Shown piece after piece: positions 41,688-49,635 of a DNA stretch of 64,000 bases. The stretch comes from JAAYZQ01 sp034428935 (lineage in GTDB: Bacteria; Chloroflexota; Anaerolineae; JAAYZQ01): the NCBI GenBank assembly GCA_034428935.1, contig DAOUHB010000070.1:1-64000 (forward strand). Direction: 5' to 3'. The notes beneath the pieces are model-generated. The model was not told the origin of the DNA, did no database searches, and worked only from the letters and a program-made list of their open reading frames with translations. The stretch's first letter is position 1. Every line of letters starts with the position of its first letter. A program made the translations under genes and the position numbers.

Positions 41688-44354
41688 ATGAACACAACTG
41701 CGGAACGGATCATTGCCTCCAGGAAAAGCCTGATGGATGGGCTGCCGCTGCCCGGCAGGCAGAAGGCCGCCGACGAGGGCGGATGCGGCGTGGTGGGCCT
41801 GGCGGCCTCGATTCCCGTGGTCGGCCGCCACCTGGTGGCCCCTGCCCGGCAGATGCACAACCGCGGCAACGGCAAGGGCGGCGGGCTGGCCGCCGCCGGC
41901 CTGTCGCCGGCCCAGATGGGCGTTTCGGCCGAGACGCTGCGCTCGGCGACGCTCCTCCAGGTGGCATACCTGGACCCCGGCGCGCGGGGCGAGGTCGAAA
42001 GCGAGGCCATCCTGCCCCACCTCGACGTCCTGGATGGCTATGCTGTGCCTACCCTGGACGATTATCGCGAGGTCCCGGGGCTGGAGGTCGAGCCGCCGGA
42101 GGTGTGGCGCTATTTCGTGCGCGCCAGGCCGGCCGCCCTGGAGCGTTTTGCCGCCCAGAACGGCCTGGAGGGCGCCGACGCGCGCCGCGTCGAGGACGAG
42201 TTCGTCTACCGCAACAGCTTTGCCCTCAACCGCCGCTTCTACGCCGGCACAGGCGCGGAGGGGAATGGGGCCGGGGCCCAGCGCGCCTTTGTGCTGTGCC
42301 ACGGGCGCGACCTGCTCCTGTTCAAGATCGTCGGTTATGCCGAGCAGGCGGCGGCCTATTATCGCCTTGACGACGTCCTGGCCCACGTCTGGATCGCCCA
42401 CCAGCGCTACCCGACCAAGGGGCGCGTCTGGCACCCGGGCGGGGCCCATCCCTTCATCGGGCTCAACGAGGCGCTGGTTCACAACGGCGACTTTGCCAAC
42501 TATCACGGCGTGGCCACGTACCTGCGCCAGCGCAACATCGCGCCCCTCTTCCTGACCGACACGGAGGTGAGCGCCCTGCTCTTTGACCTCCTGGACCGCG
42601 TCTATGACTATCCGCTGGAGGCGACCATTGAGGCCCTGGCGCCGACCACCGAGCGCGACCTGGCGCTCCTGCCCGGTGACAAGCAGGAGCTGTATCGCGC
42701 CATCCAATCGGCTCACCTCCACGCCGCGCCCGACGGGCCCTGGTTCTTTATCATCGCCCGCAGCCGGCCGGATGACGGCGAATGCCAGCTCCTGGGCATC
42801 ACCGACACGGCCATGCTCCGGCCCCAGGTCTTTGCCCTCCACGAGGGCAAGGTGCAGGTGGCCCTCGTGGCCTCGGAGAAGCAGGCCATCGACGCCGCCC
42901 TGGAGAGCCTGGCCGCAGAGGACGAGCGCATCTGCCCCGTGGCCGACCTCTACTGGAACGCCCGGGGCGGCAGCCACACCGACGGCGGCGCCTTTGTCTT
43001 TAGCGTCCGGCAAGAGACCGAGAACAGGCAATCGAGACAGCAGACCCTCCTGGTCACCGACAAGTTTGGCGTGCAGGTGACTGCGCCGGCCGACCAGGTC
43101 CACAACAATCCCAGCACGGCGACGCTGGCCCCGGCGCTGCTGCCGTGGGTAGCCGGACCCGGGGGGCTGGTGGAGTGGACCGTCGCCGGGCCTCAAGGGA
43201 TCGACGAGGCCTGGCGCTGGCTGTGCCGCGAGCTGCCTGCCTGGAATTACGGACAGCTCACCTGGTTCTGCCGCCAGGCAGCCGCCCTGGCGGCTGAGGG
43301 CGATGACGCCTGGGCCTTTGCCGTGGAGCTCCTGACGCGCCTCCTCGACCGGCCCTACGATCCCGGGGCCAAGCGCCGCGCCTCCGTCGTGGCCCTGGCC
43401 GCCCGCACCCTGGATGCCATCCTGGACGCCGTGCCGCCCCTTGTACCCTACCCGGCCGCCGGGAGCGGAGGTGGGCTCGCGGCTCCTCGCCGCCTGGCCT
43501 GGGAGACGCGAAGCGCCCTGCGCGCCCCCGAAGCCGGAGAGGGGATCCTGCTCCTGGACGCCGGGGCCTTTCCGCCCGAGGGAGACGAATCGGCTGCCCG
43601 CCTCCTGGTGCACGCCGCCGAGCTGGGCTGGCGCCGCTTTGTGACCTATCGCTGGCGCGGCGGGCGGTTCTGCGGCTGTGGCCTGCCCGCCCTGGTCCCC
43701 GATGCCCGGCTGCGCATCGACGTCTATGGCTCCAGCGGCGACTATCTCGGCTCGGGGCTGCACGGCGCCGAGGTCCACGTCCACGGCAGCGCCCAGGACC
43801 AGGTGGGCCAGATCCTGAAGGCCGGCCGGCTGGTCATCCATGGCGACGTGGGCCAGACCTTCCTGTACGGAGCCAAGGGAGGCGAGGCCTACGTGCTGGG
43901 CAATGCCGCCGGCCGGCCCCTCATTAACGCCGCGGGCAGCCCGCGGGTGGTCATCAACGGCACCTGCCTCGACTACCTGGCCGAATCGTTCATGGCCGGC
44001 GATCCCCTGGCAGGTGGCGGGTTCGTCGTGCTCAACGGCATGGCCCTGGATGCCCACGGGCAGCTCGTGCCGCAGCCGGCACCCTATCCCGGCGGGAACC
44101 TATTCTCCCTCGCCTCGGGCGGCGCCATCTATGTTCGCGATCCCCACGGCCTGGTGGACGAAAGCCAGCTCAACGGCGGTACCTTTGCGCCCTTAACCGG
44201 CGCCGACTGGGCCCTGATCCACCCTTACCTGGAGGAGAACGAGCGCCTCCTGGGCGTGCCGGTCGAGGACCTGCTGACCGTGGACGGCGTGCGCCGCAGC
44301 CCCGAGGAGGTGTACCGCAAGATCGCGGCCGTGCACCTGGCCGCGTTGAGCTAG
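41688..44354 (+). CDS. Glutamate synthase, glutamine amidotransferase plus GXGXG subunit
   Basis: Protein of 888 aa. A class II (Ntn) glutaminase domain has its nucleophile at Cys33 in EGGCGVVGLAAS, preceded by a 32-residue segment that may be a cleaved propeptide as in classical GltB. Later motifs are IAHQRYPTKGRVWHPGGAHP and LVHNGDFANYHG. The C terminus (about 680-860) is a GXGXG beta-helix: GDYLGSGLHGAEVHVHGSAQ, then DVGQTFLYGAKGGEAYVLGN. In canonical GltB these two parts flank the FMN domain in one chain; here the FMN domain is a separate upstream gene. The two products presumably assemble into one enzyme. GGGAGCAAGGAC precedes the ATG. Confidence 0.87.
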   Translation: MNTTAERIIASRKSLMDGLPLPGRQKAADEGGCGVVGLAASIPVVGRHLVAPARQMHNRGNGKGGGLAAAGLSPAQMGVSAETLRSATLLQVAYLDPGARGEVESEAILPHLDVLDGYAVPTLDDYREVPGLEVEPPEVWRYFVRARPAALERFAAQNGLEGADARRVEDEFVYRNSFALNRRFYAGTGAEGNGAGAQRAFVLCHGRDLLLFKIVGYAEQAAAYYRLDDVLAHVWIAHQRYPTKGRVWHPGGAHPFIGLNEALVHNGDFANYHGVATYLRQRNIAPLFLTDTEVSALLFDLLDRVYDYPLEATIEALAPTTERDLALLPGDKQELYRAIQSAHLHAAPDGPWFFIIARSRPDDGECQLLGITDTAMLRPQVFALHEGKVQVALVASEKQAIDAALESLAAEDERICPVADLYWNARGGSHTDGGAFVFSVRQETENRQSRQQTLLVTDKFGVQVTAPADQVHNNPSTATLAPALLPWVAGPGGLVEWTVAGPQGIDEAWRWLCRELPAWNYGQLTWFCRQAAALAAEGDDAWAFAVELLTRLLDRPYDPGAKRRASVVALAARTLDAILDAVPPLVPYPAAGSGGGLAAPRRLAWETRSALRAPEAGEGILLLDAGAFPPEGDESAARLLVHAAELGWRRFVTYRWRGGRFCGCGLPALVPDARLRIDVYGSSGDYLGSGLHGAEVHVHGSAQDQVGQILKAGRLVIHGDVGQTFLYGAKGGEAYVLGNAAGRPLINAAGSPRVVINGTCLDYLAESFMAGDPLAGGGFVVLNGMALDAHGQLVPQPAPYPGGNLFSLASGGAIYVRDPHGLVDESQLNGGTFAPLTGADWALIHPYLEENERLLGVPVEDLLTVDGVRRSPEEVYRKIAAVHLAALS

Positions 44355-44404
44355 GCCGGTGTAGAGGATCTTGCAGGGCGGGCTGGCGCCACTTCACCCG
44401 GAGG

Positions 44405-44433
44405 TTGACAGTCGGGCTTCCTTGTGATATCCT
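44405..44433 (+). promoter_or_regulatory. Promoter of the molybdo-hydroxylase subunit genes
   Basis: Perfect TTGACA (44405-44410), a 17-bp spacer ending TTGTGA, and TATCCT (44428-44433), 34 bp before the ATG at 44468. Confidence 0.6.
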
Positions 44434-44467
44434 GAAATCCAACCCCGCAAGGACGGAAGGGCGAGCT

Positions 44468-45343
44468 ATGTGGCAAGCGTACGAGTTGCCAAACTCGGTG
44501 GAAGAGGCGCTGGCGATCCTGGCCCGGTACGATGGCCAGGCTCAGCTCATTGCAGGCGGCACCGACCTGATCATCGAGCTCCAGGAGGGCAAAAACAGCG
44601 TCGAATGCCTGGTGGACGTCACGCGCATCCCCGGCCTCGATAGCATCGAGGAAAGGGACGGCGACGTCGTCCTGGGCGCGAACGTCACCTTTCGACAGAT
44701 CAAGGAATCGCCCCTGCTCCACGAAAAGGCCCGCGTGCTGGCCGAAGCGGCCGGCACCGTGGGCGCCTTGCAGATCCAGACGGTGGCCACCCTGGTCGGC
44801 AACCTGGTGAGCGCCCTGCCCGCCGCCGATGGCAGCGTGGCCCTCCGCGCCCTGGACGCCGAGGTCGAAATCGCCGGGCAGGGCGGGCGGGCGTGGCGAC
44901 CCGTGGCGGATCTCTTCCTGGCGCCTGGCCAATCGGCCGTTGACCCCAGGCGAGAGATGATCACCGCCGTTCGCTTTGCCGCCCTGGGACCGCGCCAGGG
45001 CTCGGCCTGGGAGCGCCTCGGCCGGCGGCGCGCCCTGGTGCTGCCCATCCTCAACTGCGGGGCCAGCCTGGCCCTGGAGGGCGACGATCGCATCGCCTGG
45101 GCGCGCCTCAGCCTGGGCCCCGTGGCACTGGTGCCGTTTCGGGCCTGCCAGGCAGAGGCCTTCCTGGCCAGCCGGCCCGCCAACGAGGAAGCCTTTGCCC
45201 GGGCAGCCGAGATCGCTGCCGGTGAGTGCCAGCCCCGAACCAGCGTGCTGCGCGCCTCCCGCGAGTACCGCCTGGAGGTGCTGCCCGTCCTCGTCCGTCG
45301 CGGCCTTGCGCGGGCCGCGGAACAGGCCCGGGCCAGGGCATAG
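44468..45343 (+). CDS. Molybdopterin dehydrogenase FAD-binding subunit (CoxM/XdhB-like)
   Basis: Protein of 291 aa. FAD-contact motifs are AQLIAGGTDLIIELQEGK in the N-terminal part and GTVGALQIQTVATLVGNLVS in the middle; a CO_deh_flav_C domain follows from about residue 180. It is the medium, electron-transferring subunit of xanthine dehydrogenase / CO dehydrogenase-type enzymes. The [2Fe-2S] small subunit is encoded 41 bp downstream. The catalytic molybdenum subunit is not encoded here, so substrate cannot be inferred and the partner must lie elsewhere. Confidence 0.88.
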   Translation: MWQAYELPNSVEEALAILARYDGQAQLIAGGTDLIIELQEGKNSVECLVDVTRIPGLDSIEERDGDVVLGANVTFRQIKESPLLHEKARVLAEAAGTVGALQIQTVATLVGNLVSALPAADGSVALRALDAEVEIAGQGGRAWRPVADLFLAPGQSAVDPRREMITAVRFAALGPRQGSAWERLGRRRALVLPILNCGASLALEGDDRIAWARLSLGPVALVPFRACQAEAFLASRPANEEAFARAAEIAAGECQPRTSVLRASREYRLEVLPVLVRRGLARAAEQARARA

Positions 45344-45384
45344 GCCGGACCGCGAATCCAGGGACGACAGGAGCCAGGAAGACG

Positions 45385-45861
45385 ATGGAACCCCAGACCT
45401 ATACCCTGACCATGACCGTCAACGGCCAGCCTGTATCGGTGGAGGTGGAGGCCGACGAGATCCTCGTCGACGTCCTGCGCGACAGGCTGGGTCTCACCGG
45501 GACCAAGATCGGCTGTAACGAGGGCGAGTGCGGTGCTTGCACCATCATCATGGGCGGCGAGCCCGTCCTTTCCTGCCTCATTCCGGCCATCCGGGCCCAG
45601 GGGCAAGAGATCGTCACCATCGAGGGGCTAAGCGACGGCGACCGGCTTCACCCCCTTCAGCAGGCCTTTGTCGATCACGGCGCCGTGCAGTGCGGCTACT
45701 GCATCCCCGGTTTTATCATGTCGGCCAAGGCCCTGCTGGATCGCAACCCCCATCCCACCCGCGACGAGATCAAGGAGGCGGTGACCGGCAACCTTTGCCG
45801 CTGCACCGGCTACGTCAAGATCCTGGAAGCCATCGAGTCGGTGGCCCGGGCTCCTCGCTAG
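45385..45861 (+). CDS. [2Fe-2S] small subunit of a molybdo-hydroxylase (CoxS/XdhC-like)
   Basis: Protein of 158 aa with two [2Fe-2S] clusters: plant-type ferredoxin ligands in GCNEGECGACTI with a later C, and the helical cluster in QCGYCIPGFIMSAKALL and GNLCRCTGYVKI. It passes electrons from the molybdenum centre to FAD. ATG at 45385 is set by AGGAAG and by the normal N terminus. The next gene (HemW) begins 1 bp after its stop, an unusual pairing but probably one transcript. Confidence 0.92.
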   Translation: MEPQTYTLTMTVNGQPVSVEVEADEILVDVLRDRLGLTGTKIGCNEGECGACTIIMGGEPVLSCLIPAIRAQGQEIVTIEGLSDGDRLHPLQQAFVDHGAVQCGYCIPGFIMSAKALLDRNPHPTRDEIKEAVTGNLCRCTGYVKILEAIESVARAPR

Positions 45862-45862
45862 A

Positions 45863-47005
45863 ATGCCCGACCCCGGAGCCATCGGCCTCTACATCCACGT
45901 CCCTTTTTGCCTGGCCAGGTGTGCATACTGCGACTTTAATTCCTACGCCGGGCAGAAAGACCTCTGGGACGGGTACGTGCGGGCACTGGCCGGGGAGATG
46001 GAGGGCGCTGGGCCCGCGCGGGCCGGGAGCGTGTACGTCGGGGGCGGCACGCCCACGGTTCTTCCCGTGGCGCTCCTGGCCGAGATCCTGGGCGCGGCCC
46101 GCCGCAGTTTCACCCTGGATGGCGACGCGGAGGTCAGCATCGAGGCCAACCCCGGCACCGTGGATGGCCCGGCCCTCGGGCGACTGCGGGAGCTGGGGGT
46201 GAACCGCCTGAGCCTCGGCGTGCAGAGCCTGGACGAGGACGAGCTGCGCCTGCTGGGGCGCATCCACAGCGCCGGACAGGCGATAGAGGCCTTTCACGCC
46301 GCGCGCCAGGCCGGACTGGAAAACGTGAACCTGGACCTCATCTACGGCCTGCCCGGCCAGTCCATGGCTACCTGGCGGGCCTCCCTGTCTCGCGCCCTGG
46401 AAATGGGTCCCGAGCACCTGTCTCTCTATGCCCTGAGCCTGGAGGAGGGCACGCCCCTGGCCTCCCGTGTGCTGCGGGGCGAGCTGCCGGTCCCCGATCC
46501 CGATGTGGCGGCCGAGATGTACGAATGGGCCGAAGCGGCCTGCGCCGCGGCGGGATACGAGCACTACGAGATTTCGAACTGGGCCCGCGAGCCTCGCTTT
46601 CGCTGCCGGCACAACCTGGCAACCTGGCGCAACGAGCCCTACCTTGGCTTTGGCGCCGGCGCCCACTCCTGGGCGGGCGGCAGACGTTGGTGGAATGTCG
46701 CCCGGCCCGCGGACTATGCGGCGCGGGTGATGGCCGGCGAGAGCCCCGTGGACGGCGCGGAAGAGATCTCGCCCGCCCTGGAGATGGCCGAGACGACGAT
46801 CCTGGGCCTGCGCCTGCTGGAGGAGGGCCTGAGCCTGGCGCGGTTTCGCGAGCGGTTCGGCGTCGGCGCGCGCCAGCGGTATACCGCCGAGCTGGACGAG
46901 CTGTCGGCCCTGGGGCTCGTCGAGCTCGATGCCGAGCGCCTGCGCCTCACGCGACGCGCTCACCTTCTGGCCAACCAGGTCTTTTACCGCTTTCTCCCGG
47001 CCTGA
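45863..47005 (+). CDS. hemW: HemW-like radical SAM protein
   Basis: Protein of 380 aa. The radical SAM cluster motif is in GLYIHVPFCLARCAYCDFNS (CxxxCxxC followed by DF, as in HemW rather than HemN). Then come YVGGGTPT, IEANPGTVDG, NRLSLGVQSLDEDELRLLGR, NLDLIYGLPGQ and a C-terminal HemN_C winged domain. HemW is a haem-binding protein and chaperone that resembles, but is not, coproporphyrinogen III oxidase; older annotations call it HemN. Haem delivery to respiratory enzymes is the family role. Confidence 0.9.
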   Translation: MPDPGAIGLYIHVPFCLARCAYCDFNSYAGQKDLWDGYVRALAGEMEGAGPARAGSVYVGGGTPTVLPVALLAEILGAARRSFTLDGDAEVSIEANPGTVDGPALGRLRELGVNRLSLGVQSLDEDELRLLGRIHSAGQAIEAFHAARQAGLENVNLDLIYGLPGQSMATWRASLSRALEMGPEHLSLYALSLEEGTPLASRVLRGELPVPDPDVAAEMYEWAEAACAAAGYEHYEISNWAREPRFRCRHNLATWRNEPYLGFGAGAHSWAGGRRWWNVARPADYAARVMAGESPVDGAEEISPALEMAETTILGLRLLEEGLSLARFRERFGVGARQRYTAELDELSALGLVELDAERLRLTRRAHLLANQVFYRFLPA

Positions 47006-47057
47006 GCCCTTGTGGCGGCTGGCCGGGCATTGAGCAGTCATCGACAGGAGGAACAAC

Positions 47058-48263
47058 GTGACCGACTCCGCATCCTACGATCCCCTGGCCTCGGTACAGG
47101 CTGCCGGTCCGCCCGGCACCATCTCTTTTATCTACGGGCTGCCCGACCCGGCGAGCTTTCCCGTGGAGGACCTGCGGCGGGCCGCCGGCGAGGTGCTGCG
47201 TCAGCGGCCGGAGCTGGCCCTGCAGTACGGCCCGGAGCAGGGTTATGGCCCCCTCATCGACTTTGTCCGCGCCCGGCTGGCCCGGGAAGAGGGGCTGGCG
47301 GTGGAGCGGCCGCAGATCATGTTGAGCGGCGGGTCGGCCCAGGCCCTCGACCACATCTGCACCCTCTTGACCCGTCCCGGCGACATTGTCCTCGTGGAGG
47401 CGCCCACCTACCACGAGACGCTGCAGCTCTTTCGCGATCATGGCCTGCGACCCCTGCAGGTGGACACCGATGACGGCGGCCTGCAGCTCGACGCCCTGGC
47501 CGGACGCCTGGCCGAGCTGGCACGGCGCGGGGAACGGGCACGCCTGCTGTACGTCATCCCCAACTTTCAGAACCCCAGCGGAATCACCCTGGCGGCCAAC
47601 CGGCGACAACCCTTGTGGGAGCTGGCCGAGCGCTATGACCTGCTCGTCGTCGAAGATGACGTCTATCGCGACCTGGCATACCAGGGTCAGGTGCCGCCCT
47701 CCCTCTATGCCTGGGACCAGCGGCGCCCGGAAGGCTCCGGCCCCGGCCGCACGCTGCGTATTGGCAGCTTTTCCAAGATATTGGCTCCCGCTCTGCGCCT
47801 GGGCTGGCTCCTGGGGCCGCCGGGCGTTATCGAGCGGCTGGTGGGCAGCGGGCTGCGGGCCATGAGCGGCGGCGTGAATCCCCTGGTGTCCAACATCCTC
47901 GCCGAGTATTGCAGCCAGGGCCTCCTGGAGCCCCACATTGAGGGCCTGCGGGCCCTGTACAGCGAGCGCCGCGATGCCATGCTCGATTCGCTGGCCTTGC
48001 ACATGCCCCCGGGAACGTCGTGGACGCGGCCGGGCGGTGGCTTTTTCGTGTGGCTGGGCCTGCCACTGCCGCTGCGGGCCGCCGAGGTCGCCGGCCGGGC
48101 ACGGGATGCCAGGCTGCTCATCCCCGTGGGCGATCCCTTCTTTGCCGAAGAGCCGGCGGGGCAGTACCTGCGCCTGGCCTTTAGCTACGTGACCCCCGCC
48201 AAGATCCGGGATGGGATCGCCATCCTGGGGCAGGTGCTCGGGGAGATGATGGCGGACAATTGA
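47058..48263 (+). CDS. PLP-dependent aminotransferase, class I/II (2-aminoadipate aminotransferase-like)
   Basis: Protein of 401 aa of the fold-type I group related to LysN and to MocR C-terminal domains, but with no GntR-type DNA-binding domain. Motifs are GYGPLIDFVRARLARE, ILSGGSAQALDH-type region (IMLSGGSAQALDHICTLL), YVIPNFQNPSGITL, and the PLP lysine in RIGSFSKILAPALRLGW. Broad aromatic, branched-chain or aminoadipate specificity is possible. It starts with GTG after AGGAGGAACAAC. Confidence 0.85.
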   Translation: MTDSASYDPLASVQAAGPPGTISFIYGLPDPASFPVEDLRRAAGEVLRQRPELALQYGPEQGYGPLIDFVRARLAREEGLAVERPQIMLSGGSAQALDHICTLLTRPGDIVLVEAPTYHETLQLFRDHGLRPLQVDTDDGGLQLDALAGRLAELARRGERARLLYVIPNFQNPSGITLAANRRQPLWELAERYDLLVVEDDVYRDLAYQGQVPPSLYAWDQRRPEGSGPGRTLRIGSFSKILAPALRLGWLLGPPGVIERLVGSGLRAMSGGVNPLVSNILAEYCSQGLLEPHIEGLRALYSERRDAMLDSLALHMPPGTSWTRPGGGFFVWLGLPLPLRAAEVAGRARDARLLIPVGDPFFAEEPAGQYLRLAFSYVTPAKIRDGIAILGQVLGEMMADN

Positions 48264-48267
48264 TTTG

Positions 48268-48295
48268 TTGCAAGCTGCACAAATTGTGGTATAAT
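48268..48295 (+). promoter_or_regulatory. Lysoplasmalogenase promoter with CACAAATTGTG palindrome
   Basis: TTGCAA (48268-48273), a 16-bp spacer and TATAAT (48290-48295). The spacer holds the palindrome CACAAATTGTG (48278-48288) directly before the -10. The same 11-mer occupies the same place in the leftward promoter at 52898-52916. Confidence 0.65.
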
Positions 48296-48338
48296 GGGAG
48301 ACAGTAGCAAATAAGCTTGCGACGAGAGGGCGAACCGC

Positions 48339-48995
48339 ATGGCGTACCTGATTCCGGTCCCGGTCCTCGCTGCGACCGTCTCCTTGCTCGTCCTGGCCGA
48401 GTTCCGCGAGGATCGCCGCCAGGTCTATCTGTGGAAGCCCCTCTCGACGATCCTCGTCATCGTCGTGGCGCTCCTCTCCCTCCTCCAGCACGACGCGCGC
48501 CCTGCCTTTACCCTGTGGATCACCGCCGGCCTTCTGCTCTCCCTGGGCGGCGACGTGGCGCTCATGTTCCGCACCGACCGCTGGTTTCGCATCGGGCTGG
48601 TGCTGTTTCTGCTGGCCCACGTGGTCTATGCCATCGTCCTCACGGTCTTTAACGGGTTCCATCCCGAGGACCTGATCACGGGGGCGATCCTCCTGGCCGT
48701 GGCGGCCGCCGTCTTTTTATACCTGAGGCCGGGGCTGGGCTCGATGCAGGTTCCGGTCCTGGTCTACGTCCTTGTCATCTGCTTCATGGTCAACCGCGCC
48801 ATCTCGACCTTTTTCGGGGATGCGTTCACTACGACGCAGGCCTGGTTGCTGACCATAGGGGCTATGCTCTTCTGGCTATCGGATCTGGTGCTGGCTGTCA
48901 ACCGTTTCCGGCGGCCTTTTCCTGCCAATCGACTCGGCCTGTTCCTGTATTTTGGGGGCCAGCTCCTCATTGCTTTGAGCCCGTCCTTTTTCTGA
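48339..48995 (+). CDS. Lysoplasmalogenase (YhhN family)
   Basis: Integral membrane protein of 218 aa with about eight hydrophobic helices. The family's two acidic signatures are present: LLLSLGGDVALMF and MLFWLSDLVLAVNRF, holding the Asp residues proposed as catalytic. The YhhN/TMEM86 family cleaves the vinyl-ether bond of lysoplasmalogen to release a fatty aldehyde and a glycerophospho-base. Plasmalogens are made by some anaerobes, which fits an anaerobic lineage. It precedes mscL on the same strand by 65 bp, so both concern the membrane. Confidence 0.83.
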   Translation: MAYLIPVPVLAATVSLLVLAEFREDRRQVYLWKPLSTILVIVVALLSLLQHDARPAFTLWITAGLLLSLGGDVALMFRTDRWFRIGLVLFLLAHVVYAIVLTVFNGFHPEDLITGAILLAVAAAVFLYLRPGLGSMQVPVLVYVLVICFMVNRAISTFFGDAFTTTQAWLLTIGAMLFWLSDLVLAVNRFRRPFPANRLGLFLYFGGQLLIALSPSFF

Positions 48996-49060
48996 GCGGG
49001 CAGACACGCACAACGAGACTGCGATTCAATTCGACCACAACCTTGAGAGGAGAGACGATC

Positions 49061-49483
49061 ATGTGGAAAGACTTCAAAGAGTTCATCATGCGAGGCAACG
49101 TCCTCGACCTGGCCGTGGCCGTGATCATCGGTGCAGCCTTTGGCACGGTCATCAGCTCGCTGGTGAACGATATCATCATGCCGCCCATCGGCATGCTGCT
49201 GGGCGGCGTCGATTTCAGCAACCTGTTCATCAACCTGGGCCCCGGCACCTATGACAGCCTGGCGGAGGCCCAGGCCGCGGGCGCGGCGACCATCAACTAC
49301 GGCCTGTTCCTGAACCACATCATCACCTTTCTCATCGTCGCCCTGGCCGTGTTCCTGGTGATCCGCGCGGTAAAGCGCCTTCAGAAGGAGCCGGAAGCGA
49401 CGACCAAGACCTGCCCGGAGTGCCTGTCGGACATTCCCATTGGTGCCACCCGGTGTGCACATTGTACCGTGGTGTTGGAGTAG
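49061..49483 (+). CDS. mscL: Large-conductance mechanosensitive channel MscL with C-terminal zinc ribbon
   Basis: Protein of 140 aa. The N-terminal amphipathic helix is MWKDFKEFIMRGNVLDLAVAV, pore helix TM1 GAAFGTVISSLVNDIIMPPI, TM2 HIITFLIVALAVFLVIRAV. The channel opens under membrane tension to release osmolytes. After TM2 the tail carries CPECLSDIPIGATRCAHC, two CxxC knuckles of a zinc ribbon in place of the usual charged helix bundle end. ATG at 49061 follows GAGAGGAGAG. Confidence 0.93.
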   Translation: MWKDFKEFIMRGNVLDLAVAVIIGAAFGTVISSLVNDIIMPPIGMLLGGVDFSNLFINLGPGTYDSLAEAQAAGAATINYGLFLNHIITFLIVALAVFLVIRAVKRLQKEPEATTKTCPECLSDIPIGATRCAHCTVVLE

Positions 49484-49491
49484 GTCTTAAT

Positions 49492-49530
49492 CCCGCAAAA
49501 AACCCGCAAAACCCGCAATGGAACCCGCAA
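49492..49530. repeat. Four CCCGCAA direct repeats at about helical-turn spacing
   Basis: CCCGCAA begins at 49492, 49503, 49512 and 49524, so successive copies are 11, 9 and 12 bp apart on one face of the helix. They follow mscL and precede a long palindrome. Such arrays often bind a protein cooperatively. No gene starts nearby. Confidence 0.5.
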
Positions 49531-49537
49531 ATCAGCA

Positions 49538-49565
49538 GAAATGTAGAACGTATGTTCTACATTTC
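49538..49565. promoter_or_regulatory. 28-bp palindrome containing GAAC-N4-GTTC (LexA-box-like)
   Basis: Two perfect 12-bp arms, GAAATGTAGAAC and GTTCTACATTTC, are separated by GTAT. The core GAAC-N4-GTTC is the Gram-positive type LexA site, also reported for Chloroflexota to my knowledge. It lies between the ends of two converging genes, so ordinary repression of a promoter is not obvious; it could equally be an RNA stem-loop. Confidence 0.4.
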
Positions 49566-49583
49566 TTGCGAAAGTAATAAGAA

Positions 49584-49614
49584 ACCCGGAGCGGCAGGAC
49601 ATGCCGCTCCGGGT
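49584..49614 (-). terminator. Terminator of the kinase-regulator operon
   Basis: ACCCGGAGCGGCA (49584-49596) pairs perfectly with TGCCGCTCCGGGT (49602-49614). On the minus strand the stem is followed by a T-rich run (TTTCTTATTACTTT), and the leftward gene ends at 49636. Confidence 0.75.
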
Positions 49615-49635
49615 CGGGCAGATGCGGGAATGGGA

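Noticed and set aside
39024..44057. Very long open frame on the minus strand (about 1677 codons) opposite the glutamate synthase genes
   Set aside because: It mirrors the codon positions of two well-supported plus-strand genes, has low-complexity Gly/Ala/Arg/Gln-rich composition and no recognisable domain; typical antisense shadow in GC-rich DNA.
41688..44354. Calling this gene asparagine synthase or amidophosphoribosyltransferase because of the Cys glutaminase
   Set aside because: The C-terminal GXGXG beta-helix and the FMN-domain gene next door identify it as a glutamate synthase part.
45863..47005. Calling the gene hemN (oxygen-independent coproporphyrinogen III oxidase)
   Set aside because: The cluster motif is CxxxCxxC followed by DF, lacking the fourth Cys of HemN; the HemW subfamily fits better.
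49492..49565. Possible CRISPR array
   Set aside because: The repeats are 7 bp with 2-5 bp between copies, far too short for CRISPR, and no cas gene is present.
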